DNA of 64,000 bases. Source: Chiayiivirga sp. GTDB taxonomy: Bacteria > Pseudomonadota > Gammaproteobacteria > Xanthomonadales > Xanthomonadaceae. The DNA is taken from contig JALCLA010000002.1 in NCBI GenBank assembly GCA_022647565.1, positions 248,001-312,000 of the forward strand, in the 5' to 3' direction. Shown in pieces: positions 1 through 11,528 of the stretch (its first letter is position 1; each line of letters begins with the position of its first letter). A model generated the notes under the pieces. That model worked only from the letters and a program-made list of their open reading frames with translations. It ran no database searches and was not told the DNA's origin. A program made the position numbers and the translations under genes.

Positions 1-2020
1 CCACGGCCAGGTGCGAGCCGGTGTAGCCAGCGAACCAGCTGTCGCGGCTGTCGTTGCTGGTGCCGGTCTTGCCGGCGGGGGCAAGCCAGCCCAGGCCGTC
101 GGCGAGCAGGTGCTTGCCGGTGCCATGGCGCACCGCATCCTGCAGTGCCACCGACACCAGGCGCGCGGCGATGGAATCGCCCGGGAACGGCGGTTCGCGC
201 GCTGCGTCGTAGCGCGACAGCGCCTTGCCCTGCGCATCGAGCACGCCGCGCACCGCGCGCAAGGGCTGCACCCGGCCGCCGGACGCCAGGAATTGGTAGC
301 TCGCCGCCATCTGCATCGGGCTCAGATCGACCGATCCGAGCAGCAGGGAGGGATTCGGATCGGCGTCAATCGCGGCCAGCTTGGAAAGCAGATCCTTCAG
401 TCGCGGCACGCCCACGTCCAGGCCAAGCTGCACCGTGGCCTGGTTGTAGGACTGGCTCAGGGCATCGCTCAGCGTGACCCAGCCATGGCTGGCGTGATCC
501 GAATTGTCGGGCCGCCAGGTCTTGCCGCCGGCAACACGCACCTCCAGCGGCGCATCGTTCACCAAGGTGGCGAGCGAGTAGCGCCCCGGTTGCGCCAGCG
601 CGATCAGGTAGACGAAGGGCTTGAGCAACGAGCCCACGGGCCGCTTCGCATCGAGGGCGCGATTGAAGCCGTGCGCATCGGGTTGGCGCGAGCCCACCAT
701 CGCCAGTACCTCGCCACTTGCGGTGTCGGTCAGGACGAGGCCCGACTCCAGCGCCGGGCGCCCCTTCTGCACCAGCGCCTGCAAGGAATCCTGCACCGCC
801 TGCTCGGCATAGCCTTGCGCCGCCGGGGCGAGCGTGGTCATCACACTCAGCCCTGCGCCACGCAAGGCATCGGCCGGATAGTCGCTCTCCAGTTGCCGTC
901 GCACCAGATCCATGAAGGCCGGATAGCGGTTGCGGCTCAGGCTGGCGTCGGCCACCACGCGCAGCGGTTGCGCGCTTGCGGCCTTGAACTCGACCGCGGA
1001 GATCAGCCCGGTGTCGTGCATCTGGCGCAGCACGAGGTTGCGCCGGGCCTGCGCGGCGTCCGGCTTGCGCCGCGGATCGTAGATCGCAGGGCCCTTGATC
1101 AGGCCGACGAGCAGGGCGATTTCGCCCGGACCCAGTTGATCCAGTTCACGCCCGAACCAGAAATCCGAAGCTGCAGCGACGCCATGCACGGCCTGGCCAC
1201 CATGCTGACCGAGGTAGACCTGGTTGAGATACGCCTCCAGGATGCGCGACTTGTCGAAGCGTGCCTCGATGATCAGCGCGTAGAGGATCTCGCGCGCCTT
1301 GCGCCCGAGATTCTGGTCGCGGGTGAGGTAGAGATTGCGCACCAGTTGCTGGGTCAGGGTGCTGCCACCCTGGCGTACTTCGCCTTCGCGCAGGTTGACG
1401 AACGCGGCGCGCAGCATGCCCTTCCAGTCGACGCCGTGGTGATGCTTGAAGTCGCGGTCTTCCACCGCCTGCAAGGTGGTGAGCAGCAAGGGCGGGACAT
1501 CCTGCAGGCGCACCAGGCGCCGCTCTTCCTGCTTGCTGCCGTAGAGCGTGGCGATGCGGGCCGGATCCAGACGCGCCGAGGCCAGCGCCTTGCCGTTCGA
1601 GGCAAGCGCGGCGACGCGGCCCTTTTGCACGGTCAGCTCGATCCGTTGCGGCGCGCGGCGGCCGTCGAGATCGAGGAAGCCGCGCGAGGCGATGACGAAG
1701 CGCTCGCCGTCGCGCGAATAGGTGCCGGGCTGGCTCGCACCCGCATCCTTGCGGTAGCGCGCCGCGAGCAACTCCTGCTCCAGCGCCGCGGCACTCTGCG
1801 CGAGGCCGTTCGCCAGTTCCAGCGGGCGCGCATGGACCCGCGTCGGCACTTGCCACTGCAAGCGGCCGAATTCGACCTGGACGCGCTTGTCCAGCACCCA
1901 GGCGTACGGCCCGAGGAATCCGACGCTCACCCCCAGCAGCAGCAAGGCAAGCGGCACGGCACGCCGCAGCCAGGGTGCAAGGCGGGTCCGGAGCGATGCG
2001 GGTTGCGGGGTACGGGGCAA
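1..2020 (-). CDS. mrcB: Class A penicillin-binding protein (PBP1B-like), 3' end cut by window
   Basis: A bifunctional peptidoglycan glycosyltransferase/transpeptidase that builds and cross-links murein at the outer face of the inner membrane. About 673 codons are visible. From the TTG at 2020 there is a short Arg-rich cytoplasmic tail and one membrane anchor (about residues 21-43). A UvrB-like stretch follows, with QVPTRVHARPLELANGLAQ near residue 65. The GT51 domain carries AVEDRDFKHHHGVDW (near 183) and GGSTLTQQLVRNLYL (near 215). The transpeptidase domain carries SLLK (near 463, nucleophile Ser), SYN (near 523) and KTG (near 650). The gene runs off the window at base 1 just after KTG, so the C-terminus is missing. 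The TTG start is a best guess because no ATG lies in frame upstream of the anchor. It is divergent from the glycosyltransferase gene. The UvrB-like N-terminal region favours PBP1B over PBP1A. Confidence 0.88.
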   Translation of the reverse strand, partial: MPRTPQPASLRTRLAPWLRRAVPLALLLLGVSVGFLGPYAWVLDKRVQVEFGRLQWQVPTRVHARPLELANGLAQSAAALEQELLAARYRKDAGASQPGTYSRDGERFVIASRGFLDLDGRRAPQRIELTVQKGRVAALASNGKALASARLDPARIATLYGSKQEERRLVRLQDVPPLLLTTLQAVEDRDFKHHHGVDWKGMLRAAFVNLREGEVRQGGSTLTQQLVRNLYLTRDQNLGRKAREILYALIIEARFDKSRILEAYLNQVYLGQHGGQAVHGVAAASDFWFGRELDQLGPGEIALLVGLIKGPAIYDPRRKPDAAQARRNLVLRQMHDTGLISAVEFKAASAQPLRVVADASLSRNRYPAFMDLVRRQLESDYPADALRGAGLSVMTTLAPAAQGYAEQAVQDSLQALVQKGRPALESGLVLTDTASGEVLAMVGSRQPDAHGFNRALDAKRPVGSLLKPFVYLIALAQPGRYSLATLVNDAPLEVRVAGGKTWRPDNSDHASHGWVTLSDALSQSYNQATVQLGLDVGVPRLKDLLSKLAAIDADPNPSLLLGSVDLSPMQMAASYQFLASGGRVQPLRAVRGVLDAQGKALSRYDAAREPPFPGDSIAARLVSVALQDAVRHGTGKHLLADGLGWLAPAGKTGTSNDSRDSWFAGYTGSHLAV

Positions 2021-2088
2021 GCAGTCGAGACGCGAGCGGAAACGGCGGGAGTTTAGCGGATGCCCTGTGCGCGGGCCCGGTTGCAAAC

Positions 2089-2118
2089 TGGCAGTTCGAG
2101 GCCGTGGCAAGGGATAAT
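2089..2118 (+). promoter_or_regulatory. Candidate sigma-70 promoter of the glycosyltransferase gene
   Basis: GATAAT at 2113-2118 resembles a -10 box. TGGCAG at 2089-2094 lies 18 bases upstream as a weak -35. The -10 is 20 bases before the TTG start at 2139. The assignment rests on motif match only. Confidence 0.3.
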
Positions 2119-2138
2119 TCAGGCCCTGTTTTGCCGCC

Positions 2139-5100
2139 TTGAGCACCGGAACCGCCTTGAGCCTCGCCTCGCCCACGGATGGGTCTTCCCCGCTGATCTG
2201 CCTCTACGGCGTGGCCGCCACACCGGCGGCCGATGCCGCGCTGCGCGCCCGGCTGCCATCGCAGCTTGAGTGCATGGATCTGGCCGAGGTCGGGCGCGGG
2301 GCCGCCTTGCGCGCGGTCGCCGCTCGCGCGCAGGGGCGCGACGTGATCCTGATCGCACGCGACGCGCTGCTGCCGCCGCATTGGTGGCCGCGCCTGCAGG
2401 CGGCGATGGAGGGCGCGCCGGATATCGGTGTGCTGTCGGCGCTTGATGCCGGACTCGAGGGTTTCGAGGCGATGGCGCACAACGACGACGCCGCGATGCG
2501 GATCGACGCCGCCTGCTGGGCGATGTCGGAGCGCCGCCAGATCCCGAGCAACGACGCGAGCCGGCTCCTGGGCGCGTGGCGCAGCGCTGCCGTTGCTGCG
2601 GCGCGGGACGCGGGCGCGGACGAAGCCTTGCCATTCGGCACGCAGGCGGCGCGCCTCGACCATCTGTTCGTGGGCGCCACTCAGGAATTGGCGCCAGCCG
2701 GCTCGACCCCACCCGCCGCGCAAGCGCTGGCGATGCGCCTCGCGACCCTGGCGCCGACCGATCCGAGCTTGCCGCTGTACGGCCTCGATGGCTGCAGCGT
2801 CGTGTTGCATGTGCTGCACGGCTGGGGCGGCGGAGCGCAACGCTTCGTCGAGGACCTGGCGCGTGCCGACCGCGAACGCCATCACCTCGTCCTGCTGGCG
2901 CGCAGCGACTCCGCGCTCAGGCAACATGGCACGGCGCTGGCCCTGCACGCCGACCTGCATTCGCCCGCCTTGCGGCAGTGGCCGCTGTCGGCACCGATCG
3001 CGGCGACGGCTTTGCATTCGGACGAGTACGCCGCGCACCTGGCCACGGTGGTACGGGATTTCGGCGTCGGCGCACTGCTGGTGTCGTCGTTGATCGGACA
3101 CAGCCTCGACGCCCTGCGCAGCGGGCTTCCGACCGCGGTGGTCTGCCACGACTACTACCCGCTGTGGCCGCGCCTGCATGCCGATTTCGGCGATGCGAAG
3201 CGCGACTATTCCGCTGCCGGCATCGACGCTGCACTGGCGCAGCCGGGTCCCGATTTCGAGTTCAGCGACCTCCGCCCGCAGGCCTGGCGCGCGCTGCGTG
3301 CGGCCTACGTGCAAGCCTTGCAGCGCGCCGATGCCACGCTATTGGCGCCGTCAGCCTGCGTGCAGGACAACCTGTGCCGGATCGAACCGGCACTGGCGCA
3401 GCGTGCGTGGCGCCGGATCGAGCATGGCTTTGCTCCCTGGCCCGCGCCCCTGCCCGTGATTGCACCGGAACCCGGACGTACCACGCTGCGCATCGTGGTG
3501 CCGGGCCGCCTGCGCGCCGGCAAGGGCGAGGCCCTGATCGCGGCGCTGCTGCCGCACCTGCCCGAGGACGTGGAACTGGTGCTGGTCGGCGGCGGCGCGG
3601 CGGCGATGCGTTTTTTCGGCCAGCGCGGCGTGCACGTGCTGCTCGATTTCCGGCGCGAGGCCTTGCCGGCGCTGCTGGCCATGCTGAAACCCGACGCGGC
3701 CCTGCTCGCCTCCACCGTATCGGAGACCTACAGCTACCTGTTGTCGGAACTGTGGAGCCTGCAGCTGCCGGTGATCGCCACGCACCTGGGCAGTTTTGCC
3801 GAACGCATCGAACACGGTCGCAGCGGCTTGCTGGTGGAACCCGACGCAACTGCGCTGGCGGCCTTGCTCGCCCGCCTGCGCGATGATCGATCGGCGCTGG
3901 ACGCGCTGCGCGCGGCCACGCTTCCCGCCTTGCCCAGCCTCGACCAGATGGCGCAGGCCTATCGCGATGCGTTGCCGACGGCAACGGCTCCGTTCACGCC
4001 ATCAATCCATCTGGACACGGATGCGCGCAGCGCGAGGAACGAAGCCGACCTGGCCGAGCAGCGTGCGACGCTGGCGCAGACGCTTGCTCGCCTCGCGGCG
4101 CAGCAGCAGGAACTGGACCGGCGCGCCGACTGGGCCCTGTCGCAGGAGAAGCTCGCGGCTGAACGCACCCGCTGGGCCCAGGCCGCGCAGGCGGAAGCCG
4201 ACACCCTGAAACAGCGCAACTCCGACCTCGACAGCGAAGTCCAGGCCCGCGGCCAGTGGGCGCATTCGCTCCTGGCCGAAGCCGAGCGCCTCAAGGAACT
4301 CGTGGTCTCCGAGCAGCAACGGCTTGAGGCCGACGCGCAGCGCGAACGCGAGCAAGCCGCGCAGGCGCGCGAACGCATCGAATCGCAACTGGCGCAGGTC
4401 CTCTCCAGCAGTTCCTGGCGCCTGACCCGTCCCTTGCGCTGGTTGCGGCGCAGCCTTGGCGCCTTGCCGACACGCCTGGGATTCCAGACGCGCCGCGTGG
4501 CGTCGGTGGCTCACCGCCTGCAACGCAGCATGAAGACCCGCGGCCTCGGCGGCACGGTGAACCGCATCCGGCAGGAGTTCCGCCCACCGCAACCCGGCGC
4601 GACGTTTGTCTTGCCTGCGCCGGACATCGATACGCTGCCGGTGCTGACCCAGGTCGACGCACCGCGCGCCAGCGTGATCGTGCCGGTCTACAACCATTTC
4701 CACCACACCCGCACCTGCCTGCAGGCGCTGGCGGCCTGTGGCGATGCCGCGCCGTTCGAAGTCATCGTGGTGGACGACGGCTCGTCCGACGAAACCGCGG
4801 AACGACTCGCGTCCCTGCCTGGCCTGCGCTACCACCGCAATCCGAAGAACCTCGGCTTCATCGGCGCCTGCAATGCGGGCGCGTCGCTGGCGCGCGGCGA
4901 GTTCCTGATCTTCCTCAACAACGATACCGCGGTGCAGCCGGGCTGGCTGGATGCGCTGCTCGCCACATTCGTACAACATCAGGACGTGGGCCTGGCCGGC
5001 TCCAAGCTGGTGTATCCCGACGGCCGTTTGCAGGAAGCCGGTGGCATCGTGTTCTCCGACGCGTCGGGCTGGAACTACGGGCGCTTCGACGACCCCGCCG

Positions 5101-6545
5101 ACCCGCGCTACAACTTCGTGCGCGAGGTGGACTACTGCTCGGGGGCTGCGATCGCGATCCGCAAGGACTTGTTCGACACCTTCGGCGGCTTCGATACGCA
5201 CTACGCACCGGCCTATTACGAAGACACCGACCTTGCGATGAAGGTGCGCCAGGCCGGGCTGCGCGTGCTGTACCAACCGGCCTCCGTGGTGGTGCACTTC
5301 GAAGGCGTGACTTCGGGCACCGACACGGCCGGCAGTGGCACCAAGCGCTTTCAGGTCATCAACCAGCAGAAATTCCTGGAGCGCTGGCGCGAGGTGCTCG
5401 CCACGCACCCCGCGCCCGGCACCGACATCGCCATCGCGCGCCAGCACCGCGCCCGCAAGCGCGTGCTGATCATCGACGCCACCACACCGCAGCCCGATCA
5501 CGACTCCGGTTCGCTGCGCCTGGTGAATGCGATGAAGGTGATGCGCGCCGAAGGTTGTGCCCTCGCCTTCTTCGCCGACAACCGCGCCTGGATCGAACGC
5601 TACACCGCCGAACTGCAGCAACTGGGCGTGGAAGTGCTCTGGCATCCCTGGCTGAGCGATCCGGTGCGCTGGTTCGCGGACAACGGGCGTCGTTTCGACC
5701 TGGTCTTCATCAGCCGCCACTACATCGCGTCAAGCTACGTCGGCCTGGTGCGATTGCATGCACCGCAGGCTCGGCTCGTGTTCGACACCGTCGACCTGCA
5801 CTACCTGCGCGAGCAACGCGAAGCCGAACTCAGTGGCAGCAGGGAGCAGGCGCAGACGGCGGCAATCACGCGTGGCAAGGAGCTGGCCCTGATCCGCAGC
5901 AGCGACATCACCCTGGTGGTGAGCCCGGTGGAGCAGGAATTGCTGGCGCGCGAGGCCCCCGGCGCGCGCGTCGAGGTGCTGTCGAACGTGCACGAGGTGT
6001 TCGGTCGCCGCCGCAATTTCGCCGAACGCAAGGACCTGATGTTCATGGGCGGATACCAGCACCCACCCAATGTCGACGCCGCACTCTGGTTCGTGCACGA
6101 GGTGTTCCCGCTGGTGCGACGCCAGCTGCCCGAGGTGCGCTTCCACCTGCTCGGCAGCAAGGCAAACGACACCGTCCGCGCCCTGGGCGAGGTGGCAGGC
6201 GTGGAGTTCCATGGCTTCGTCGCCGACATCGAGCCTTTCCTCGATGGTTGCCGCCTCGCGCTTGCACCACTGCGCTATGGCGCAGGCGTGAAGGGCAAAG
6301 TGAACATGAGCATGAGCTACGGGCAACCCGTGGTGGCGACGCCAATCGCGGTGGAAGGCATGTACGCCGAAGCCGGGCGCGACGTGCTGGTGGCAGCGGA
6401 TGCCGCCGCGTTCGCCGACGAGATCGTGCGCGTGTACGGCGACGAAGCGTTGTGGACGTCGCTGTCCGACCATGGACTGGAGAACGTGCGCCGCCACTTC
6501 TCCTTCGACGCGGCGCGCGCCGCGGTGCGGCGCTTGTTGGAGTGA
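2139..6545 (+). CDS. Multidomain glycosyltransferase (GT4-like, coiled coil, GT2, GT4-like)
   Basis: A 1468-residue cytosolic protein without signal peptide or membrane segments, probably assembling a surface polysaccharide or glycan. Residues 1-210 are not recognised. A first GT4-type domain runs from about 215 (VLHGWGGGAQRFVEDLARA) to about 600, with the donor-binding pattern SLQLPVIATHLGSFAERIEH near 537. Residues 630-755 are rich in Gln, Glu, Ala and Arg and look like a long coiled coil. A GT2 (GT-A fold) domain starts near 844 with ASVIVPVYN, has VVDDGSSDE near 877 and AYYEDTDLAMK near 1020. A second GT4-like domain follows from about 1105 (RVLIIDATTPQPDHDSGSLR) to the end (YGQPVVATPIAVEGM near 1387). 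The start is TTG. No other polysaccharide genes are adjacent, so acceptor and product cannot be told. Domain identity is good; the pathway is unknown. Confidence 0.85.
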   Translation: MSTGTALSLASPTDGSSPLICLYGVAATPAADAALRARLPSQLECMDLAEVGRGAALRAVAARAQGRDVILIARDALLPPHWWPRLQAAMEGAPDIGVLSALDAGLEGFEAMAHNDDAAMRIDAACWAMSERRQIPSNDASRLLGAWRSAAVAAARDAGADEALPFGTQAARLDHLFVGATQELAPAGSTPPAAQALAMRLATLAPTDPSLPLYGLDGCSVVLHVLHGWGGGAQRFVEDLARADRERHHLVLLARSDSALRQHGTALALHADLHSPALRQWPLSAPIAATALHSDEYAAHLATVVRDFGVGALLVSSLIGHSLDALRSGLPTAVVCHDYYPLWPRLHADFGDAKRDYSAAGIDAALAQPGPDFEFSDLRPQAWRALRAAYVQALQRADATLLAPSACVQDNLCRIEPALAQRAWRRIEHGFAPWPAPLPVIAPEPGRTTLRIVVPGRLRAGKGEALIAALLPHLPEDVELVLVGGGAAAMRFFGQRGVHVLLDFRREALPALLAMLKPDAALLASTVSETYSYLLSELWSLQLPVIATHLGSFAERIEHGRSGLLVEPDATALAALLARLRDDRSALDALRAATLPALPSLDQMAQAYRDALPTATAPFTPSIHLDTDARSARNEADLAEQRATLAQTLARLAAQQQELDRRADWALSQEKLAAERTRWAQAAQAEADTLKQRNSDLDSEVQARGQWAHSLLAEAERLKELVVSEQQRLEADAQREREQAAQARERIESQLAQVLSSSSWRLTRPLRWLRRSLGALPTRLGFQTRRVASVAHRLQRSMKTRGLGGTVNRIRQEFRPPQPGATFVLPAPDIDTLPVLTQVDAPRASVIVPVYNHFHHTRTCLQALAACGDAAPFEVIVVDDGSSDETAERLASLPGLRYHRNPKNLGFIGACNAGASLARGEFLIFLNNDTAVQPGWLDALLATFVQHQDVGLAGSKLVYPDGRLQEAGGIVFSDASGWNYGRFDDPADPRYNFVREVDYCSGAAIAIRKDLFDTFGGFDTHYAPAYYEDTDLAMKVRQAGLRVLYQPASVVVHFEGVTSGTDTAGSGTKRFQVINQQKFLERWREVLATHPAPGTDIAIARQHRARKRVLIIDATTPQPDHDSGSLRLVNAMKVMRAEGCALAFFADNRAWIERYTAELQQLGVEVLWHPWLSDPVRWFADNGRRFDLVFISRHYIASSYVGLVRLHAPQARLVFDTVDLHYLREQREAELSGSREQAQTAAITRGKELALIRSSDITLVVSPVEQELLAREAPGARVEVLSNVHEVFGRRRNFAERKDLMFMGGYQHPPNVDAALWFVHEVFPLVRRQLPEVRFHLLGSKANDTVRALGEVAGVEFHGFVADIEPFLDGCRLALAPLRYGAGVKGKVNMSMSYGQPVVATPIAVEGMYAEAGRDVLVAADAAAFADEIVRVYGDEALWTSLSDHGLENVRRHFSFDAARAAVRRLLE

Positions 6546-6572
6546 TGCGGCGCATCCAACAGCAAGATCAAG

Positions 6573-6727
6573 AGACGCATACGCAAAGGACGCAAAGGAA
6601 AAGCTGAAGCGAGCTCGCAAAGAAGATAGCGAATCGACCGCAGACAGGATGTAGATGGCCTTCAATCTCCAGCGTCTTTCCCTTTGCGTCCTTCATGCTG
6701 TTCTTTGCGTTCTTTGCGTATACGTCT
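6573..6727. repeat. Dispersed palindromic element, copy 1 (CGCAAAGGACGCAAAGG family)
   Basis: The left arm at 6573-6604 contains ATACGCAAAGGACGCAAAGG. The right arm at 6697-6727 is its imperfect reverse complement, and an internal CCTTTGCGTCC lies at 6681-6691. The element fills the gap between the convergent glycosyltransferase and kinase genes. The same arms occur at 53292-53452, also between convergent genes. It may act as a bidirectional terminator or be a MITE-like relic. Confidence 0.75.
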
Positions 6728-6746
6728 ATTGATTTCGCTCTTCGCC

Positions 6747-9227
<2,481 letters not shown>

Positions 9228-9294
9228 TCGCCCTGTCCGTGCCGCCTGGTGGAGATGAACGGCAGCATAGCAAGCGCCCACGCACGCCGCAGGC

Positions 9295-11452
9295 TCAGGT
9301 GGTGCGCCGCGCCTCGCTGACCCCGGGTACCGCCGCGAGGCGCGAAAGCAAGTCGCCGAGCTGGCCGTAGTCGCTGACCTTGAGAGTGAAGTTCAGTTCG
9401 GCCAGTCCGTGCGTGGCATCCACGCGGCTGTTGAGCGCGAGGATGTGCACGTTGGCCTGGCCGACCACGTTGGTGAGGTCCTTGAGCAACCACTTGCGGT
9501 CGTAGCCGCGCACCAGCACATCGACGCTGTAGCTCTGCTCGCCCTGACGGCCCCATTCCACCGGCAGCAGTCGCTCGGGATGGCGAGCCGTCAGGGCCGC
9601 CAGGGCGTGACAGCTCTCGCGATGCACGCTCACCCCGCGGCCCTGGGTGAGGTAGCCGACGATGACATCGCCGGCCACCGGCTGGCAGCAGCGCGCCAGT
9701 TGCACCATCAGGTTGCCCACGCCTTCCACGGTGAAGCCGCGTGCCGGCTTCGGCGGCTTGGCCAGTTGCGCGGCGCGCGTGGCGGTGGCGTCTTCGGGTT
9801 CGGACGCTTGCTGGGCCAGCTCATGCAGCGCGCGGGCCACCTGGCTCGGCCCGATGTCGCCCAGCGCCACGGCCACGTACAGGTCGTCGAGCTTGGCGAG
9901 GCGGAACCGCGCCAATGCCGGCAATAAGTCATGCTGGTGCAGGGCGAGGCGCTTGAGTTCCTTCTCCAGCATCTCCTTGCCGGCCTGCAGGTTGCGCGCA
10001 TGGTCGAGGCGGTGGAACCAGGCCCGCACCTTGTCGCGCGCGCGCGCGCTGGCGAGGAAGCCGGCATTCGCCAGCAGCCAGTCGCGCCGCGGTTCGGAAA
10101 CCTTGCCGGTGAGGATCTCCACCCGATCGCCACTCTTGGGCTGGAAGGTGAGCGGCACGATGCGCCCGTTGGCCTTGGCACCGCGACAGCGATGCCCGAC
10201 CTCGGTGTGCACGTGGTAAGCGAAGTCGAGCACGGTGCCGCCGCGCGGCAGGTCGATCACCTGGCCTTGCGGCGTGAGCACATACACCCGGTCTTCGATC
10301 AGTTCGGTCGACAAGCCCGCGAGCAGGGCGCCGTCATCGTCGCCGTCCTTGCCCTCCAGCAGTTGTCGCATCCACGCGATCTTGCGCTCGAACTCCGACT
10401 CACCGCCGGCGGCACGGCCTTCCTTGTAGCGCCAATGCGCGGCCACGCCGAGCTCGGCATGCTCGTGCATGTCGTGGGTGCGGATCTGGATTTCGAGCGT
10501 GCGCCCTTCCGGCCCCAGCACGGCCGTGTGCAGCGAGCGGTAGTCGTTGCCCTTGGGCTTGGCGATGTAGTCATCGAACTCGCTCGGCAGCGGCGTCCAC
10601 AAGCCATGCACGATGCCCAGCGCCGCATAGCAGCTGCCGATGTCGTCCACCAGCACCCGCACTGCGCGGATGTCGTAGAGCTCGCTGAAGGGCACGTCCT
10701 TGCGTTGCATCTTCTTCCAGATGCTGAAGATGTGCTTGGGGCGCCCGGCAACCTCGGCCCGGATACCGGCTTCGCGAAGCGCCTCGCGCAGTTCGCGCTT
10801 GGCATTCTCGATGAAGCTCTCGCGCGCGCCGCGCTTCTCGTCCAGCAGCTGTGCGATGCGCTTGTAGGTATCCGGTTGCAGGAAACGGAATGCCAGATCT
10901 TCCAGCTCCCACTTGAGCTGCCAGATGCCGAGACGGTTCGCGAGCGGCGCGTGGATGTCGGCGCTGAGCTGGGCGAGTTCGCGTCGTTCCGCTTCCGGCA
11001 GGCGCGCCGCGGCGCGCATCCGCACCAACTGCCGCGCCAGCAGGATCAGCACCACGCGCAAATCCCGGATGATCGCCAGCAAGCAGGCGGCGCAGCCCTT
11101 CGGCGTTGTTGCGCGCGCCCGCCGTGCCGCTCTGTGCATGCAGCGACCAGACCTTCTCGGCTTCGCGCTGGCCCTCGACCAGCAAGGCCATCGCCGGCGT
11201 GCAAAGCGGTGACGGCACCGGACTGCCGGTGGCAGAGGCGTCATAGACCGCCGCCGCCGCAATCGTCTCGGCGTCGGCGCGCAACTCGTCCAGCACCTGC
11301 AGTGTGGCCTGCATCTCCGCCGACAGTGCCGCCGGACGCTGCGCCATCGCACTGTCGATCCACGCGAACAGGTCTTCAGCCAGCGCCGGGCCGCGCCGCG
11401 CCGCGCGCCAGGTACTCGTATCGCTTGCCGCCGTGGGCGTTGCCGACTTCAT
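9295..11452 (-). CDS. relA: RelA, (p)ppGpp synthetase; one frame break in this sequence
   Basis: Makes the stringent-response alarmone (p)ppGpp from ATP and GTP/GDP on stalled ribosomes. The N-terminal pseudo-hydrolase region lacks the HD metal motif of SpoT, having only AETIAAAAVYD, then HAPLANRLGIWQLKWELEDL. The synthetase domain has FSIWKKMQRKDVPFSELYDI, KPKGNDYRSLHTAV and EIQIRTHDMHEHAELGVAAH. A TGS domain follows (VYVLTPQGQVIDLPRGGTVL), then a zinc-finger region with an ARCCQPVAGD core, and a C-terminal ACT domain (VDVLVRGYDRKWLLKDLTNV). The frame changes near 11081, where CTGCTTGCTGG reads properly as CTGCTGCTGG. Removing one T gives 718 residues, a normal RelA length. The start ATG at 11452 begins MKSATPTAAS. 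Lack of HD residues argues for RelA rather than SpoT. Confidence 0.88.
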
Positions 11453-11528
11453 GTCCGGGACGATAAAGCAAAACGCCGGAGGCGTGCTCCGGCGTTCAGA
11501 GGGGTGCAACCTGTGGTCGATGAATCGC

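Noticed and set aside
11081..11082. Programmed ribosomal frameshift in relA.
   Set aside because: The site is CTGCTTGCTGG with no slippery heptamer or clear stimulatory structure, and similar indels occur in several unrelated genes in the window.
9295..11452. SpoT (bifunctional synthetase/hydrolase) instead of RelA.
   Set aside because: The N-terminal region lacks the HD metal-binding motif needed for hydrolysis, and the synthetase wording matches RelA.
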